Origin: Myxococcaceae bacterium
GTDB taxonomy: Bacteria; Myxococcota; Myxococcia; Myxococcales; Myxococcaceae
Length of the DNA: 41,712 nucleotides
Direction: 5' to 3'
NCBI GenBank assembly: GCA_016793095.1
Contig: JAEUJQ010000082.1
Span: 1 to 41,712 of the forward strand
A program made the position numbers and the translations under genes. The notes under the pieces were generated by a model that had not been told where the DNA came from, did not search any database, and worked only from the letters and a program-made list of their open reading frames with translations. Shown here piece by piece: positions 33,284-41,234 of the stretch (positions within the stretch are counted from its first letter, which is position 1; each line of letters opens with the position of its first letter).

Positions 33284-33922
33284 ATGTCCCGCTCAGTCCC
33301 CGTCGTCCTCGCCCTCGCCCTCGCGCTCGGAGCCTCCCAGGCTCTCGCCGCGCGGCTCTTGTTGCCGGAAGACGTCCCCGCAGCGTCCCCGGCGTCACCT
33401 GCTGACGCCCCATCGGCGTCGTCCACCGCCGAGCGCCGCTCGCCTCCGTCCTTCGGGGTGCACTTCGGCGTCACCGCCGCGGCGGGCATGGTTGGCGCCC
33501 CCATCGGCCTGCTGCTGGCGAACCTGCTCGGCAACCTGCCCATCTCGCTCATCCCCACGGCCATCCTCGGGCTGCTCCCGATGGGGCTGGTGGCGCCAGC
33601 CTTCGCGGCGCTGGCGGGGTGGCTCTTCGGCAACTGGAACCTGACGGAGGCCGACGGCCGGTTCAGCTTCTGGGCGGGCTTCGGCGCGGCCGCCCTCGTC
33701 CACATCATCGCCACCGTCATCGCCGGCTTCGCGGGGGTGTCCGTCGCGGGCATTCCCGGCCTCATCCTCTTCAGCGTCATCGACGGCGCGGCGATGGGCG
33801 CCGCAGGCGTCGGCGCGATGCGCTTCTTCCGCAAGGAGCCCGCGCCAGTGACCGTCCTGCCCTCGTTCGCTCCTTCCGTCAGCGTGACGACGTTCGTCCC
33901 GCTGTCCTCCGTCTCCTTCTAG
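33284..33922 (+). CDS. Small multi-pass membrane protein with signal peptide
   Basis: A 212-residue protein from ATG 33284 after an AGGT ribosome site. The signal peptide ends at ASQALA. A Pro/Ala/Ser linker (about 25-55) leads to four hydrophobic segments (GMVGAPIGLLLANLLGNLP, ILGLLPMGLVAPAFAALAGWL, FGAAALVHIIATVIAGFAG, IPGLILFSVIDGAAMGAAGVG). The C-terminal tail is Ser/Val-rich. Glycine-zipper-like spacing in the helices suggests oligomers or a pore, but no family is recognised. The serine hydrolase gene starts 13 bp after its stop, so an operon is likely. Confidence 0.75.
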   Translation: MSRSVPVVLALALALGASQALAARLLLPEDVPAASPASPADAPSASSTAERRSPPSFGVHFGVTAAAGMVGAPIGLLLANLLGNLPISLIPTAILGLLPMGLVAPAFAALAGWLFGNWNLTEADGRFSFWAGFGAAALVHIIATVIAGFAGVSVAGIPGLILFSVIDGAAMGAAGVGAMRFFRKEPAPVTVLPSFAPSVSVTTFVPLSSVSF

Positions 33923-33935
33923 CGTGAGGCCCGCC

Positions 33936-35111
33936 ATGCACCGCGTCCTGATCAGCAGCATCCTCCTGAGCGCCACCCTGGCCGCTGCCCAGCAGTGCCG
34001 CTCCCGCGCGAGCTGGCCCACCGAGAAGTGGCCCGAGGCGCTCGTCAACCCGACCGCGAAGGCGGCGGAGCTGCAGGCCCTCGAGGCCTCGCTCTTCACG
34101 CTCGTGGGCAAGCCCGAGGAGCGCAAGGGCTACCGCACCAACGGCCTCGTCGTGGTGAAGAACGGCGCGGTCGTGTTCGAGAAGTACGCGCGTGGCTGGG
34201 ACGCCACGAAGCGGCACCTCTCCTGGTCCGTCGCGAAGAGCGTCTCGAGCACCCTCGTGGGCGTCGCGGTGAACCAGGGGCTGATGAGCCTCGATGACTC
34301 CTTGTGCAAGCACCTGCCCGAGTACGCGAACGACCCGGTGGTGTGCGCCATCACCGTGAAGCACATCGTGAGCTTCGGCTCGGGCCTGCAGTGGCAGGAG
34401 GAGTACGAGGACAAGGGCTACCAGGTGTCGAGCGTCATCGCGATGCTGTTCGGCGTCGGCCACAAGGACCAGCTCAAGCACGTGCTGACCCACCGGAAGT
34501 TGCGGGAGCCCGGGACCCAGTTCGTCTACTCCACGGGTGATGCGCACGTGGTGGGCACGCTGGCGAAGCGGGCGCTCACCGCGAAGCACGGCGCAGACGC
34601 CTTCTGGACGCAGTTGTTCCAGCCCATCGGCATGAAGGACGTGGTCGTGGAGGAGGACGCGGCCGGCAACGTGCTCGGGGGCAGCTTCGTCTACGCGACG
34701 CCGCGCGACTTCGCGAAGTTCGGCTACCTCATGCTCAACGACGGCTGCTGGGACAACACCCGCTATCTGCCTGCTGGCTGGGTCCAGGCCGCCACCACGC
34801 CGAGCGAGGTGTTCCGCGCGAACCGGGGCGACTGCTCGGGCCAGACGCTGCCAGCGAACGAGTACCAGCTGCCGTGCGAGTCGACGCCGAACGGCTTCAT
34901 GTGGTGGCTCAACCGGCCGCCCGCCGCAGGCGTGGACAAGCCGTGGAAGGACGCCCCCGACGACACCTACGCCGCGCTGGGCCACTGGGGGCAGCGCATC
35001 ATCGTCATTCCCTCGGAAGACCTCGTCATCGTCCGCACCGGCGATGACCGCGATGGGAGCTTCCCCGTCAACGACATCGTGAAGGCCGTGCTCCCGGTGG
35101 TGAAGCCATGA
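33936..35111 (+). CDS. Serine hydrolase of the beta-lactamase/class C family
   Basis: A 391-residue protein; the ATG at 33936 opens into a signal peptide (LISSILLSATLAAAQQ), and a GTG at 33924 is less likely. The SxxK motif is SVAK (Ser98, Lys101). The tyrosine motif is YST (198-200) and the third box is GHWG near the C-terminus. These form the serine penicillin-binding/esterase fold, predicted periplasmic or extracellular. Members include D-aminopeptidases, esterases and EstB-type enzymes; true beta-lactamase activity is not implied. Cys pairs in the mature part may be disulfides. Its stop overlaps the start of the next lipoprotein gene by four bases (ATGA). Confidence 0.9.
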   Translation: MHRVLISSILLSATLAAAQQCRSRASWPTEKWPEALVNPTAKAAELQALEASLFTLVGKPEERKGYRTNGLVVVKNGAVVFEKYARGWDATKRHLSWSVAKSVSSTLVGVAVNQGLMSLDDSLCKHLPEYANDPVVCAITVKHIVSFGSGLQWQEEYEDKGYQVSSVIAMLFGVGHKDQLKHVLTHRKLREPGTQFVYSTGDAHVVGTLAKRALTAKHGADAFWTQLFQPIGMKDVVVEEDAAGNVLGGSFVYATPRDFAKFGYLMLNDGCWDNTRYLPAGWVQAATTPSEVFRANRGDCSGQTLPANEYQLPCESTPNGFMWWLNRPPAAGVDKPWKDAPDDTYAALGHWGQRIIVIPSEDLVIVRTGDDRDGSFPVNDIVKAVLPVVKP

Positions 35112-35419
35112 AGACGACCTGCCTCACGGCCCTCGCCGCGCTCGTGCTCGCTGGCTGTGCTGCCGACGACCCGAAGCTGCGCCTGTACGACAACAACGAC
35201 CTCGAGCTGGCGGTGGGCAACGCCGCGAAGATGACGTGCACCTGCCGCTTCGTGATGCAGATGGACGAGGCGTACTGCCGCGACTGGGTGCGGGCGAGCC
35301 CCAACGTGGCGCGCTTCAGCGTCGACACCGAGAAGAAGGTGGTCGAGGCGTCGGCCTTCATCGCCTGGCCAGCCCGAGCGCGCCTCATCGACGACAAGCG
35401 CGGCTGCGTGCTCGAGTAG
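35108..35419 (+). CDS. Small Cys-containing lipoprotein
   Basis: A 103-residue protein with a lipobox (ALAALVLAGC, Cys17). Four further Cys lie in the mature part (MTCTCRF, EAYCRDW, RGCVLE), giving two possible disulfides. It contains a short beta-strand region (ARFSVDTEKKVVEASAF). No family is recognised. The ATGA overlap with the serine hydrolase indicates translational coupling, so it may help or anchor that enzyme. The following 193 bp contain no gene that I can support. Confidence 0.8.
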   Translation: MKTTCLTALAALVLAGCAADDPKLRLYDNNDLELAVGNAAKMTCTCRFVMQMDEAYCRDWVRASPNVARFSVDTEKKVVEASAFIAWPARARLIDDKRGCVLE

Positions 35420-35612
35420 CGCACTCCAGCGGAGTCTCTCTGGCGTTTGCGCGCGCCAGTCACGCCGGGGTCGCGCCGAGCCGGTCGCGGAGCGCGGTTC
35501 GAACCCGGGCGGCGCTTCCGCGAAGTGGGCGCGCCCGCTGCCGGTGCTGCGCAGGCCGGTGCGCAGTCGCCCTTCACAGGAATGAGCGCGGTCGGGCGTC
35601 GTTCTCGCCGGC

Positions 35613-36893
35613 ATGCCCAGCTCCGACGTCTTCTCCGGTCTCGACCTGTTGCTCCCGCCGCCGATGCGCGAGGCTCTCGTGGCGCTCGAGCGTCGCCAGG
35701 CCCTGCGCGCGCCCACCGGCCTGTCCTTCGTCTTCGCCGACGCGCTCGCGCACCTGTCCCAGCCCGCGTGGGACGAGGTGACGCAGGGTCGCAGCTTCCT
35801 GCTGTCGCGCCGGTACCTCGACGCGCTCGAGCGCGCACGCACCCCCAACGTCATCCACCGCTACGCGCTCGGCTTCGACGGCCAACACCCTGTCATGGCG
35901 ATGGCGATGCAGATCGTCGACGTGGGCGTCGACCGCCTGCGTCCCGCGCACGCCTCGGGCCTCATCGAGGGGCTCGACACCGCGGCGCTCGAGGCGAAGG
36001 TGCGGCAGCGCGTGCTGGTCTGCGGCAACCTGCTCTCGAGCGGGCTCGACGGTGTGGCCTTCGCTGAAGGCTTCGACCGGGAGCTGGGGTGGAGAGGCGT
36101 GGCCGAGGTGCTCTACCGCGTGCGCCGCGCAGAGAAGCTGAACGGCCACACCAACGTGGTGGTGGTGAAGGACCTCGAGGCCTCGCAGGTGGAGGCGAGC
36201 CGCGCGCTCGAGGGGATGAGCTACCGCACCGTGTCCGCGGGGCCCACCATGGTGCTCGCCCTCGACCCGGCCTGGCGCACCCACGACGACTACCTGGCGA
36301 GCATGGCGTCGAAGTACCGCAGCGCCGTGAAGCGCAAGGTGTACGCGCCCATCGCGGACGGCGGCGCGCGGGTCGAGCGCCTCTCCATCGAGGCCGTGCG
36401 CCGTCACAAGGAGCGACTGCAGGCGTTGCACCTCGCCGTCCAGGACAACGCCGCCGTGCGGCCAGTGACGGTCGGGCCGGACTACTGGCCCGCGATGGCG
36501 TGGCTCGACGACGTCTGCGACGTGCGCGCGGTGCTGCGCGGCGACGAGGTGCTGGGCTTTCTCGTCCTGCAGACCGACGCTGGGGTCACGCACGCGGCGC
36601 AGATCGGCTTCGACCGCGAGGCGGCGAAGGCGCTCCCGCTCTACCTGCGGCTGCTGCACACCGCCGTCGAGGTCGGCCTCGAGCGGCGCGCGACGAAGGT
36701 GGTGCTGGGCCGTACCGCGCTCGAGCCGAAGGCGCGCATGGGCGCGAGGCCGGTGGACACGTTCATGTGGGCGCGACACCGGGTGCCAGTGGTGAACGCG
36801 TTGACGCGTGGCCTGGTGGACCTCGTGCGGCACGAGCCGGCGCCGCACATCGATCCGTTCAAGCATGGCGAGGCCCGGCTCGGCGCAGACTGA
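35613..36893 (+). CDS. GNAT-fold acyltransferase (FemAB/peptidogalycan-type)
   Basis: A 426-residue cytoplasmic protein resembling the BioF2-like/peptidogalycan N-acyltransferases with two GNAT-like halves. Indicators are LSRRYLDALERAR near the N-terminus, a central YRSAVKRKVYAPI typical of the FemAB/CelD group (SMASKYRSAVKRK), and a C-terminal acyltransferase half (DVRAVLRGDEVLGFLVLQ, KALPLYLRLLHTAVEVGLER, VVLGRTALEPKARMGARP). Such enzymes acylate amino groups in cell-wall or secreted polymers; the substrate is unknown. The ATG at 35613 follows a weak ribosome site. It converges on the site-2 protease gene with 21 bp between stops. Confidence 0.78.
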   Translation: MPSSDVFSGLDLLLPPPMREALVALERRQALRAPTGLSFVFADALAHLSQPAWDEVTQGRSFLLSRRYLDALERARTPNVIHRYALGFDGQHPVMAMAMQIVDVGVDRLRPAHASGLIEGLDTAALEAKVRQRVLVCGNLLSSGLDGVAFAEGFDRELGWRGVAEVLYRVRRAEKLNGHTNVVVVKDLEASQVEASRALEGMSYRTVSAGPTMVLALDPAWRTHDDYLASMASKYRSAVKRKVYAPIADGGARVERLSIEAVRRHKERLQALHLAVQDNAAVRPVTVGPDYWPAMAWLDDVCDVRAVLRGDEVLGFLVLQTDAGVTHAAQIGFDREAAKALPLYLRLLHTAVEVGLERRATKVVLGRTALEPKARMGARPVDTFMWARHRVPVVNALTRGLVDLVRHEPAPHIDPFKHGEARLGAD

Positions 36894-36914
36894 GTCCGGT
36901 CGGCCGAAGTGCCG

Positions 36915-38051
36915 TCAGGGAAGCTCGCGGCCCAGGCTGTCACGACGCGGCACCTGCTTGAGCCGGTCGGCGACCTCCATCGCCTGCGCGAGCTCGAGCT
37001 CGGTGATGAGGCCGAGGAAGATGCTGCCCCGCATCACCGCCGCAGCCCGCACGGACGCCCGCTGCATCTTCGAGCGCACCTCGTCGAGCGTGTCGAAGGG
37101 GTCGATGACCGGCACGTCACGGATGACGACGGACGCGACGTAGCCCCACGCGCCGTTCGCCCGCGCCGCCTCGAGCAGGTCTTCCCGTCGCACCGCGCCG
37201 ACCAGCCGACCGTCCTGCTCGATGGCGAACACCGGCAGCGGCGAGACCATCAGCGTCTTGAGCGCCTGACCGAGCGTGGTGCCGGGCTCGAAGCGGGGTC
37301 CGTAGGGAGACACCACATCGCCGGCGCGGATCATCGCGAGCACCCGGTTCACCTTCGCTTCACGGACTTCGGCGCCGGCGCCGAACCACACCACCATGGC
37401 GATGAAGGGCAGCATCGGGCTCGCGTGCTCGGCCATCAGCCAGAGGACGATGAAGAGGGCCGCCATCACGCGCGCCACGCCCGCCGCCACGCGGGTCGCG
37501 CGCTCGGGGGCGAACACGTACGACAGCACCGCGCGAAGCACGCGGCCACCGTCCATGGGCAACGCCGGCAGCATGTTGAAGACCGCGAGGCCCACGTTGG
37601 CGGAGACCAGCAGGACCCAGATGTGCTCGGCCCGCGGCGGCTCGCGCATGAGCGTGTCGGCTGCCGCGAAGAGCGGCTCCGGGCCCTCAATCACCAGGCC
37701 CACACCGGCGAACACGGCTGCGAGCACGACGTTCACGAGGGGACCGGCGACGGCGATGAGCAGCTCCTGGGTCGGCGTCTTCGGTCGGTCCTTCAGCACC
37801 GCAACGCCGCCGATGGGCGTCAGGGTGATGTCGGTGACGGGAATGCCGAAGGCACGGGCCACCAGTGAGTGGCCGAGCTCGTGCAGCGCGATGCAGGCGA
37901 AGATGGCGAGCGTCATCGCCGCGCCGAAGAGCGCGCCCTTCGCTCCGAAGACGAGCCACGGCCACGCGCCCAGCACCAGCACGAGCGCGAAGCTCACGTG
38001 CAGGTTGAGGTGAATGCCGGCGATGGTCGCGACCCGCCACGAGGAGCCCAT
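36915..38051 (-). CDS. Site-2 protease family (M50) metalloprotease with CBS domains
   Basis: A 378-residue intramembrane zinc protease. The zinc site is HELGH (residues 57-61) in a membrane helix (FACIALHELGHSLVARAFG), with the second ligand Asp167 in NMLPALPMDGGR. About five membrane segments precede a C-terminal pair of CBS domains (about 245-370: DVVSPYGPRFEPGTTLGQAL, PVFAIEQDGRLVGAVRREDLL, GSIFLGLITELELAQAM), which usually bind adenosyl nucleotides. The family cleaves membrane anti-sigma factors or signal-peptide remnants. The SppA gene lies 70 bp upstream on the same strand, so coordinated membrane-peptide proteolysis is plausible. Confidence 0.92.
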   Translation of the reverse strand: MGSSWRVATIAGIHLNLHVSFALVLVLGAWPWLVFGAKGALFGAAMTLAIFACIALHELGHSLVARAFGIPVTDITLTPIGGVAVLKDRPKTPTQELLIAVAGPLVNVVLAAVFAGVGLVIEGPEPLFAAADTLMREPPRAEHIWVLLVSANVGLAVFNMLPALPMDGGRVLRAVLSYVFAPERATRVAAGVARVMAALFIVLWLMAEHASPMLPFIAMVVWFGAGAEVREAKVNRVLAMIRAGDVVSPYGPRFEPGTTLGQALKTLMVSPLPVFAIEQDGRLVGAVRREDLLEAARANGAWGYVASVVIRDVPVIDPFDTLDEVRSKMQRASVRAAAVMRGSIFLGLITELELAQAMEVADRLKQVPRRDSLGRELP

Positions 38052-38121
38052 GCGTCACCTCTAACCACCACGCCGGCCCTGCGCGTGCCGACCCCGCTGA
38101 ACGAGGAGTCCCGACCCCAGC

Positions 38122-40029
38122 TCAGCGCGGATCGACCGACACGTCCATCAACGGGAAGACCCGCTCCCCGGCGAGCACCTGGCTGCTGAAGGCGCCGTGG
38201 TGTGGCGCCCGTCGGAGGAGCGGCCGGGCGCCAGCGGCCTCGATGGCCCGCTGCAGGACGAGCGTCGAGACACCCGTCATCACCTCGTCGTCCTCCTCCT
38301 GCTCGAGCAGGGCCTGCACGAACGTCTTCTTCGGGGTGAAGAGCTCGAGCTTCACCGGCTCGTCCGCTGGGAGCCCCGCCTTCTCCTTGCCGAGCGCGAC
38401 GGCCGCGTCCACGCCGCCGAGCTTGTCCACCAGGCCCTTCTCGAGCGCCTCGTCGCCGAGCCAGGTGCGGCCCTGCGCCACGGGCTCGAGCGCCTCGTAG
38501 GTCTTGTTGCGGCCCTTCGCGGCGAGCTCGACGAAGCGCTTGTACGAGGCGAGCAGGTTGTCGTCGAAGGCCTTCGCCTCGTCGTCCGTCATCTTCCGCG
38601 CGCCGATGACGGCGTCGGCGTGCTGGCCCGCCTTGAAGGTCTCGTTGTTGAGGTCGAGCTTCTCGTAGAGCGGACCCAGGTTGGGCACCACGGCGAAGAT
38701 GCCGATGCTGCCGGTGTACGTCGAGGGCTGCGCGACGATGGCGGTGGCGTCCATCGACACCCAGTAGCCGCCGGAGGCTGCGACGTCGGACATCGACACG
38801 ATGACGGGCTTCTTCGCGCGCGCCTTCTCGACCTCGCGCCGAACGTAGTCGCAGCCCAGCCCCGCGCCTCCCGGCGAGTCCACGCGGAAGATGATGGCCT
38901 TCACGTCGTCGTCCTCGACCGCCTTGCGCAGCGACTTGATGATGGCGTCGGAGCCCTGGGAGGCGCCGCCCGAGAACGGGTCGATGCCGCCCTTGCCGGC
39001 GACGATGAGGCCCACCGAGTAGATGAGCGCGAAGGTGTGCTTGCCCTCGGGGAGGCCGGCCCTGCTGCCCGAGACGGTACGGTACTTCGACGAGGTGATG
39101 AACTTCACCTTCTCGTCCGCTTCGAGGCCGGTGCGCGTGCGCAGGTCATCTTCCACCTCGTCCCAGTAGGCGAGCCGGTCGATGAGCTTCTTCTCGAGCG
39201 CCCAGTCGGACTTCTCGCCGGCCTCGTCCACGAGGGCGCGGACCGCCGCCGCGTCGAGCTTGCGGTTCGTGGCCACCGCGTCGATGAAGTGCGCGAAGCT
39301 GCGCTCGAGGTTGCTGCTGATCATCTGCTTCACGGGCTCGGTGAAGGCCTTGCGCCCGAGCTGTTCGCCCGAGCCGGACTTGTATTGGCCGTAGCGGAAG
39401 TACTGCACCTCGACGCCGAGCTTCTCGAGCAGGCCCGGGTAGTGGGCGAGGTCGGTGGCGAAGCCGTTGAACTCGAAGCGCGAGTCCTTCGGCATGACGA
39501 TGGAGTCGGCCGCGACGGCGAGGGCGTACTCGCGCTCGGTCATGAACTCGCTCCAGGCGATGACGAACTTGCCGCTCTTCTTGAAGTCGAGGACAGCGTC
39601 GCGCAGCTCCTCGAGCTTCGCCGGCCCCGCTATCAGCGGCTCGAGCTCGAGCACCACGCCCTTGATGCGTTTGTCGACGGCAGCCTTCTTCAGGTTGAAG
39701 ACGTGCTGCTGCACGGTGACGGGCTTCGGGCCGAAGAGCTCGTCGAGCCCCTCGGTCTGAAGGTACTCGGGGATGTCTCCGGACAACTTCATGCGCAGCA
39801 CCGCGCCGTCATCGACCGAGGCCGACGCGCCGGCGGTGGCGATGGCCACCGTCCCCAACAGGCCGAGGCCGAGGAAGGCGCCGCAGCCGATGAGGAGGAT
39901 CAGCGACGACGACTTCTTCTTCGGCGCCGGCGGCAGGCCGACCGGGCGAGGCTGGGGCTGTGGAATCGGGGCCGGCGGAGGCTCCGGCGGCAGGGTGTGC
40001 TGGCCGTCGGGTGAGGTCGGGTCGCTCAT
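38122..40029 (-). CDS. sppA: Signal peptide peptidase SppA (67K type)
   Basis: A 635-residue two-domain Ser/Lys peptidase, from the ATG at 40029 (MSDPTSPDGQ); an upstream ATG at 40068 would add 13 residues. A Pro-rich cytoplasmic tail precedes one membrane helix at about 41-63. The general base Lys217 is in FRYGQYKSGSG and the nucleophile Ser419 in SDVAASGGYW, with DSPGG at about 384-388. The active sites face the periplasm, where the family degrades cleaved signal peptides. After DSPGG the sequence AGLGCDYVRRE replaces the usual GSxxASExIRxE. Length fits the long Gram-negative form. Confidence 0.92.
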   Translation of the reverse strand: MSDPTSPDGQHTLPPEPPPAPIPQPQPRPVGLPPAPKKKSSSLILLIGCGAFLGLGLLGTVAIATAGASASVDDGAVLRMKLSGDIPEYLQTEGLDELFGPKPVTVQQHVFNLKKAAVDKRIKGVVLELEPLIAGPAKLEELRDAVLDFKKSGKFVIAWSEFMTEREYALAVAADSIVMPKDSRFEFNGFATDLAHYPGLLEKLGVEVQYFRYGQYKSGSGEQLGRKAFTEPVKQMISSNLERSFAHFIDAVATNRKLDAAAVRALVDEAGEKSDWALEKKLIDRLAYWDEVEDDLRTRTGLEADEKVKFITSSKYRTVSGSRAGLPEGKHTFALIYSVGLIVAGKGGIDPFSGGASQGSDAIIKSLRKAVEDDDVKAIIFRVDSPGGAGLGCDYVRREVEKARAKKPVIVSMSDVAASGGYWVSMDATAIVAQPSTYTGSIGIFAVVPNLGPLYEKLDLNNETFKAGQHADAVIGARKMTDDEAKAFDDNLLASYKRFVELAAKGRNKTYEALEPVAQGRTWLGDEALEKGLVDKLGGVDAAVALGKEKAGLPADEPVKLELFTPKKTFVQALLEQEEDDEVMTGVSTLVLQRAIEAAGARPLLRRAPHHGAFSSQVLAGERVFPLMDVSVDPR

Positions 40030-40088
40030 AGAGAGCGACGACGTAGTGCCGGCGAGGGGCGACGGCAAACGTTCCCCTCACCGAAGCG

Positions 40089-40325
40089 TCAGATGCTGGT
40101 CGATCGGCGCAGCCGATCGCGCGCGGCGACGAGGCGCTCGAGCGCGGCCAGGGTCTCGGCGTGGTCGGGCACGAAGCAGAGCGCGAGCCGCAGGTTCGTC
40201 TCGGCGGACTGCAGCAGGCCCAGCGCCTCGTCGGCGCGCGCGGCCTCGCAGAGCAGCGCGAGGCGGTGCTGGGCAGACGACGGGAGAAAACGAGTCGGGG
40301 TTGAGAGCTTCGTCGACATGGACAT
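40089..40325 (-). CDS. Small TPR-like helical protein
   Basis: A 78-residue protein from ATG 40325; the next ATG at 40319 is possible. A GGAG ribosome site lies about ten bases upstream. Residues 20-70 form an amphipathic helical repeat (LALLCEAARADEALGLLQSA, NLRLALCFVPDHAETLAALE) matching one and a half tetratricopeptide units. No signal peptide is seen, so it is probably a cytoplasmic interaction partner. It lies 59 bp upstream of sppA on the same strand and may be in its operon. It is divergent from the DUF523-type gene across 130 bp. Confidence 0.62.
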   Translation of the reverse strand: MSMSTKLSTPTRFLPSSAQHRLALLCEAARADEALGLLQSAETNLRLALCFVPDHAETLAALERLVAARDRLRRSTSI

Positions 40326-40455
40326 GGAACACGCTCCGCGGCGAGAGGGCGGAGTACGAGCTCCTGAACGGAATCGCTGTTCCCGTCGAGGCTCCGGGGA
40401 CAGAGTCTCACGGCGTGGCCTGTTCACGCCAATCACGCCAGACTGGCCCGCCCGA

Positions 40456-41112
40456 ATGGCTGACGACGTCACCGACCCACGTGGGCGACTCGAGCGGTTG
40501 CGGCTGGTTGCCCTTCGCTGGCCAGCGCCGACGGGGGCGCAGCCCTGGCCGGTGCTGTTCTCGGGGTGCCTCGCGGGGCTGAAGTGTGGAGTCGACGCCA
40601 CCGACTACGGCCCCCACCCGCTGATGGAGCGGCTGTGTGCGCTGCCGTCCGTCCGGGTGGTGCGGTTCTGTCCCGAAGACGCCGCCCTGGGCACGCCGCG
40701 GGGCACGCCAGACCTCAGCGGCGGCGACGGGCGCGCGGTGCTGGACGGCCGCGCGCGGGTGGTGATGGACGACGGGCGCGACGTGACCGCGCCGCTCCTC
40801 ACCGCTGCGCACCAGATGGTCGAGCTCGCCCGACGCGAGCAGGTGTGCTTCGCCGTGCTGATGGACATGAGCGCGCTCTGCGGAACGCAGGTCGTCTCTG
40901 ACGGCCCACGGCTGGTGAAGGAGCGGAAGTACCAGCGCGGCCTCGGTGTCGCGGCGGCAGCGCTCGACCGCGCGGGCATTCCGGTGGTGGCGCAGCGCGA
41001 CCGCTTCACGCTCGACGCCCTGCTCGAGGTGCTCGACCCTCACGGCCCACGCCTCATCGACGACGTGCTCGACCACCACGAGCGAGACTGGTACCGCCAG
41101 GAATTCGGGTGA
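40456..41112 (+). CDS. DUF523-family-like protein
   Basis: A 218-residue cytoplasmic protein from ATG 40456. It follows the DUF523 pattern: a CLxGxxC-type N-terminal motif (FSGCLAGLKCGVDATDYG), FCPEDAALGTPRGTPDLSGG, ARVVMDDGRDVTAPLL and AVLMDMSALCGTQVVSDG. In typical members the last box is KxxSPSCG; here it is MDMSALCG. The Cys residues suggest a metal or Fe-S site. The family has no firmly established reaction. The frame is open upstream to 40093, but that part overlaps the divergent TPR-like gene and is not coding. Confidence 0.82.
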   Translation: MADDVTDPRGRLERLRLVALRWPAPTGAQPWPVLFSGCLAGLKCGVDATDYGPHPLMERLCALPSVRVVRFCPEDAALGTPRGTPDLSGGDGRAVLDGRARVVMDDGRDVTAPLLTAAHQMVELARREQVCFAVLMDMSALCGTQVVSDGPRLVKERKYQRGLGVAAAALDRAGIPVVAQRDRFTLDALLEVLDPHGPRLIDDVLDHHERDWYRQEFG

Positions 41113-41234
41113 CGAGGTCGAGGCCGGGCGCTCGTCAACCGACACCTGTCAGGTGCCGACGGCCCCTGGTGAGCAGAAGCGCACATCAGCCTCCGTCGCA
41201 GTGGCGAGCGGGGCCCTGCTAGAAGCGCCGCTCC

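Noticed and set aside
35496-35505. GGTTCGAACC, a tRNA T-loop-like motif in the 35420-35612 gap
   Set aside because: I tried to fold the surrounding sequence on both strands. The T-stem has a mismatch, no acceptor or anticodon stem pairs with it, and there is no CCA end, so this is not a tRNA.
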